Origin: Nemopilema nomurai
Taxonomy: Eukaryota > Cnidaria > Scyphozoa > Rhizostomeae > Rhizostomatidae
Assembly: GCA_003864495.1 (NCBI GenBank)
Contig: ML133454.1
Coordinates: 2,647,233-2,711,232, forward strand
Direction: 5' to 3'
DNA: 64,000 bases
The notes under the pieces are model-generated. The model had not been told where the DNA came from. It did not search any database and was given only the letters and a program-made list of their open reading frames with translations. Positions 61,301 to 64,000 of the stretch are shown in pieces (the first letter of the stretch is position 1; each line of letters opens with the position of its first letter). The translations under genes and the position numbers were made by a program.

Positions 61301-62120
61301 CGTCAATGTCTGGTCAAAGAAAGCAAAGAAATATTTCACTGCTCATAACACAGGCAAGTAATATTTTCGGAAACTTAAAGTCACCTCCACTTGGCTGCGC
61401 GTAGGAAAGTTTTGAAAGAAAACAGAACCCCGTGCGTACGCGGAACTGGAAAAAGCATGACCCACTGAGTCACGAAAACAGCTTTTGGTCGGGGAAATTT
61501 ACAGGCAACGAAAAGTTAAAGAAGAATACCATTTGCTTATTCGACAAGGACTAATTATTTTGAGCCCCGAATGTCGAGCCCCGAATTATTTTTTCAAACG
61601 TTTCTAATGTTAGCTTCAAAATTGTCTATCATCAAGTCCAAACATGATAACCTACGTCAGACCAAAAGGAACTGCTTCAAATGCAAACGACAAGTTCAAA
61701 TTCAAAGAACGATGTTATCTAGAATCTACAACCTTTTAGGAATTTATCTCAAATAACAAAATTCAGTACTTTTTGAATATTTGATTGCTTTTCTACTTGT
61801 GAGTTACTTCTTTGGTGCGCCAAGAAGAAGGCTTTAGGCGTCACTTCCAACACTATTTTGGTGCTTATGATGTTTACCCATGATAGGAGTACCCTCTTGT
61901 GGCTCAAAAATCTTTTCACTGAGTGCTTGGGTCATGTATGCTATAAAAGTCTGTTTTTATGCATGACTTTCAGTTCTTGCTACAGATTTTATTCTTTCGG
62001 CCACTGTTTCCAGATGTCTGTAAATGCATGCTTACCTTCACAAGTATATCCGGCATGGCTGTCGCATGTTTCCTTGCAGGTATATCCCAGCTGGCACGAC
62101 CCTTGGCATCTTGATGAAAG
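58353..62120 (-). CDS. Secreted EGF-CUB protein: Cys-rich segment, three calcium-binding EGF modules and C-terminal CUB (5' end missing)
   Basis: Six exons in order of translation: 62120-62036, 61309-61196, 60767-60654, 59606-59490, 59186-59030, 58515-58353, closing in frame on TAA (249 residues recovered). The first holds a Cys-rich piece ([16 protein letters not shown]). The next three are single EGF modules starting DIDEC or DVNEC, each with the Asp/Asn-hydroxylation pattern C-x-N-x4-Y-x-C (for example [10 protein letters not shown]), so calcium binding is expected. The last two exons make one CUB domain. Its sequence includes [54 protein letters not shown] and GFSAIYSC. The EGF exons are all phase 1-1. 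The signal-peptide exon was not identified and should lie above 62,120, perhaps outside the window. Likely an extracellular matrix or adhesion protein; partner unknown. Confidence 0.87.
59640..60110. repeat. AATAT-type microsatellite with higher-order AATATCC units
   Basis: About 100 bases of nearly pure (ATAAT)n (59,680-59,790) grade into ATAATATCCAATATAATATA-type units up to about 60,110. It lies in an intron of the EGF-CUB gene, starting about 35 bases from the acceptor of the third EGF exon. Long frames on the minus strand here encode only Ile/Leu/Tyr and are artefacts of the repeat. Confidence 0.95.
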
Positions 62121-64000
62121 CTGAAATCAAAGTTGTATGTAATCCACTTGGTAAATTTTGATACAACATTGAGTTAACATGGTTAAAGAGCTCCACATTA
62201 AGGATTAAAGTGTGCTTACGGATAGAAAGCTACACGAACGCAGATAAACTGGCTCACACAAGAAGTTTCTTAAAGTGAGATGGCTTAATTTTCTTTGTCA
62301 CTTTTCAAGGATATGATCATTCCTCAAATATATATACAGTTATATCCTAAGCTACTAACCACATTTCAGAGCCCAATAATGGGACTAAAATGCGACGCAG
62401 GGAAAAACCTTCAGTTGCTCTGTCTGTCTGCTAGTAAGAGAATGTCTTATCCCATCTTGAAATGTATTTCACTTGAAATAGGACTAGAATTGCAAAGCCT
62501 GGTTGGTCCAAATGGGATAAAAGAACCGAGATGATATATATAGTGGCTAAACACGGAAAAAGAGGGTTGAGTTCTTCTACTGAAGGCAGGAGATGCAGCT
62601 GCCCCCACCCCCTCCTTGCTCCACGGGTTTTTATGAAGCAAGAATAAACATGAATTGAACTAGAGCAATGGGAGTGCTCTCCATGTCGCAGCTGCTACAT
62701 AACTCCTTCCATCACTGATTTTTCAACTAATACTATTTTAAAGCGCCCTTGATTACTAATGTCCAGCAGGCAAAACTCTGTCATGAATTCGTTGAGCAGT
62801 CTTTTTGTTTGAAACAGATAAGATGTCACCATGGGCCTATAATGAAACAGTGCCACCCTACTATTGATATGCCATCTATAGAAAAAAGCACCTGTCAGAA
62901 CTAGAAATATACCGCAACTCTATAGCTATGCTGTATTCATAGAAACTTTTCTCATGAATATTCTTAAATAAGATTTGGCTTTCAAAGATTTTAGTGATAA
63001 TTGGCTTAGTTTATGTAATACTTATCCTTATTTTATTCATTGTTTAATTTTCCGAATACCCTGCACCTTGAAAGTCTGGTAATTAACTAATTAGTTGCCT
63101 TTTGATATAATTCATGGTTTTCAGTGAATATTTCTCAATTGCCTTGTGTTGGGACAGGTTAATCAAATCAATGCTTGAATAATTCCTGTCTTCACAAGAG
63201 TGGCAATCCAATGATACATTTCGTAGCTTCAAGTGTGAAGAGCACCCTTCACGATAATTCTGCCTGCAGCACCAACGAGGACTTTACTACTATACTATTT
63301 TGCCGTAATAAAAACATCACTGCAGTAACATGTACAAATTCACACATATTTCCAATCTGTAGACTTTTTCTGTTGCGCCCAATTCCATCTCAATCGCGGT
63401 GATTCAATCTAATCTAATATTCAATAGTCAATCCAATATTCACACACAAAAATAGTTTTCATCACGGCATTGTGGTGGATTTTATGAACCAATTTGCTAA
63501 GTAAGCACTTTTCGCTTTCACTTTCTATCTGGAGACGTTGTAGTCTGGCTAGGCGGGCTGACACCCTTTGCCAATTTCACACCTCTTAGAACAAATCTAA
63601 GGAGGAGGGCTAGCCCGCTTCCGTGTAAACAGGCCCTCAACAACTGCGAATACACCTTGATTAAGGAATGATAGTACACGAATGTTTATACAGAAATAAC
63701 CTACCATTATGACAAGCGTACTGTTATCATTAGAGTCCTGTGCGACATGGGTTGGCATGAGGCGTAGCCTCAGTTACTTGCAAGATTGCAGAGCATCGCT
63801 CGTGAGACTTATCTATTATTTTTTATTATTATTATTATTACTTATTATTACAATTGAGACAGCCATTTATTACAATTGCCAAGGCTATTGATTCTAGCTT
63901 CAGGTGAGAAGCGCATGAAAATAAGGGTAAAAGATATGTATTCCAGCAGCTATAGAACTAAGCCATAATAGCAGTATCCTATTTCAAAACTTTCCCTACC
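62121..64000. other. Upstream side of the EGF-CUB gene to the window end
   Basis: This part should hold an intron and possibly the first exons of the minus-strand EGF-CUB gene, but no exon with fitting phase 0 and a signal peptide could be supported. An ATT/TTA microsatellite lies at 63,811-63,850. Other frames are short and unrecognised. Confidence 0.4.
63811..63850. repeat. ATT microsatellite
   Basis: A run of TTATTATTATT-type units with one CTTATT interruption. Confidence 0.85.

Overview
The window looks like nuclear DNA from an early-branching animal, most likely a cnidarian and probably an anthozoan. It is AT-rich, its genes are split by many GT-AG introns, and it carries an astacin protease with several ShKT (sea-anemone-toxin-fold) domains, a combination common in Cnidaria. 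It also holds conserved animal genes (Par-6, a PTP1B/TC-PTP-type phosphatase, a six-EF-hand protein, an EGF-CUB protein) and a jockey/CR1-type non-LTR retrotransposon. The taxon is inferred, not shown.

Layout. (1) 1-24,580 is a tandem segmental duplication. Two near-identical 14-exon genes at 1,371-7,792 and 13,752-20,322 each encode a 601-residue secreted astacin metalloprotease with three ShKT domains and a C-terminal F5/8C (discoidin) domain. About 2.8 kb of spacer between the units (9,641-12,412) holds a tRNA-like Pol III cassette, an unknown inverted repeat and a short terminal-inverted-repeat element with G-rich internal repeats. The 3' flank of the second unit is interrupted by a 5'-truncated LINE (about 21,010-23,130). 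(2) 25,588-29,987 (+) is the polarity gene par-6: PB1, semi-CRIB and PDZ in three coding exons. (3) 32,876-42,793 (+) is a 12-exon tyrosine phosphatase orthologous to PTPN1/PTPN2, with a complete catalytic domain, a long acidic and proline-rich tail, and a C-terminal tail anchor. (4) 45,415-55,471 (+) is an 11-exon calbindin/calretinin/secretagogin-type protein with six canonical EF-hand loops. (5) 58,353-62,120 (-) is the 3' part of a secreted protein with three calcium-binding EGF modules and a C-terminal CUB domain. Its first exons were not found.

How the genes relate. This is an ordinary eukaryotic neighbourhood, not an operon. The products act in different places: extracellular proteolysis and adhesion (astacins, EGF-CUB), cortical polarity (Par-6), ER-anchored dephosphorylation (PTP) and cytosolic calcium buffering or sensing (EF-hand protein). 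I joined exons by hand, using reading-frame phase, splice consensus and family alignment from memory. Each joined frame closes exactly, which supports the models strongly.

I found no clearly undescribed multi-gene system. The most unusual items are the astacin-ShKT-discoidin architecture in a fresh tandem pair, a perfect 23-bp hairpin at 58,151-58,211, the phosphatase tail with an in-frame stop at the last donor site, the CUB domain with a non-standard cysteine pattern, and the small inverted-repeat elements in the spacer.
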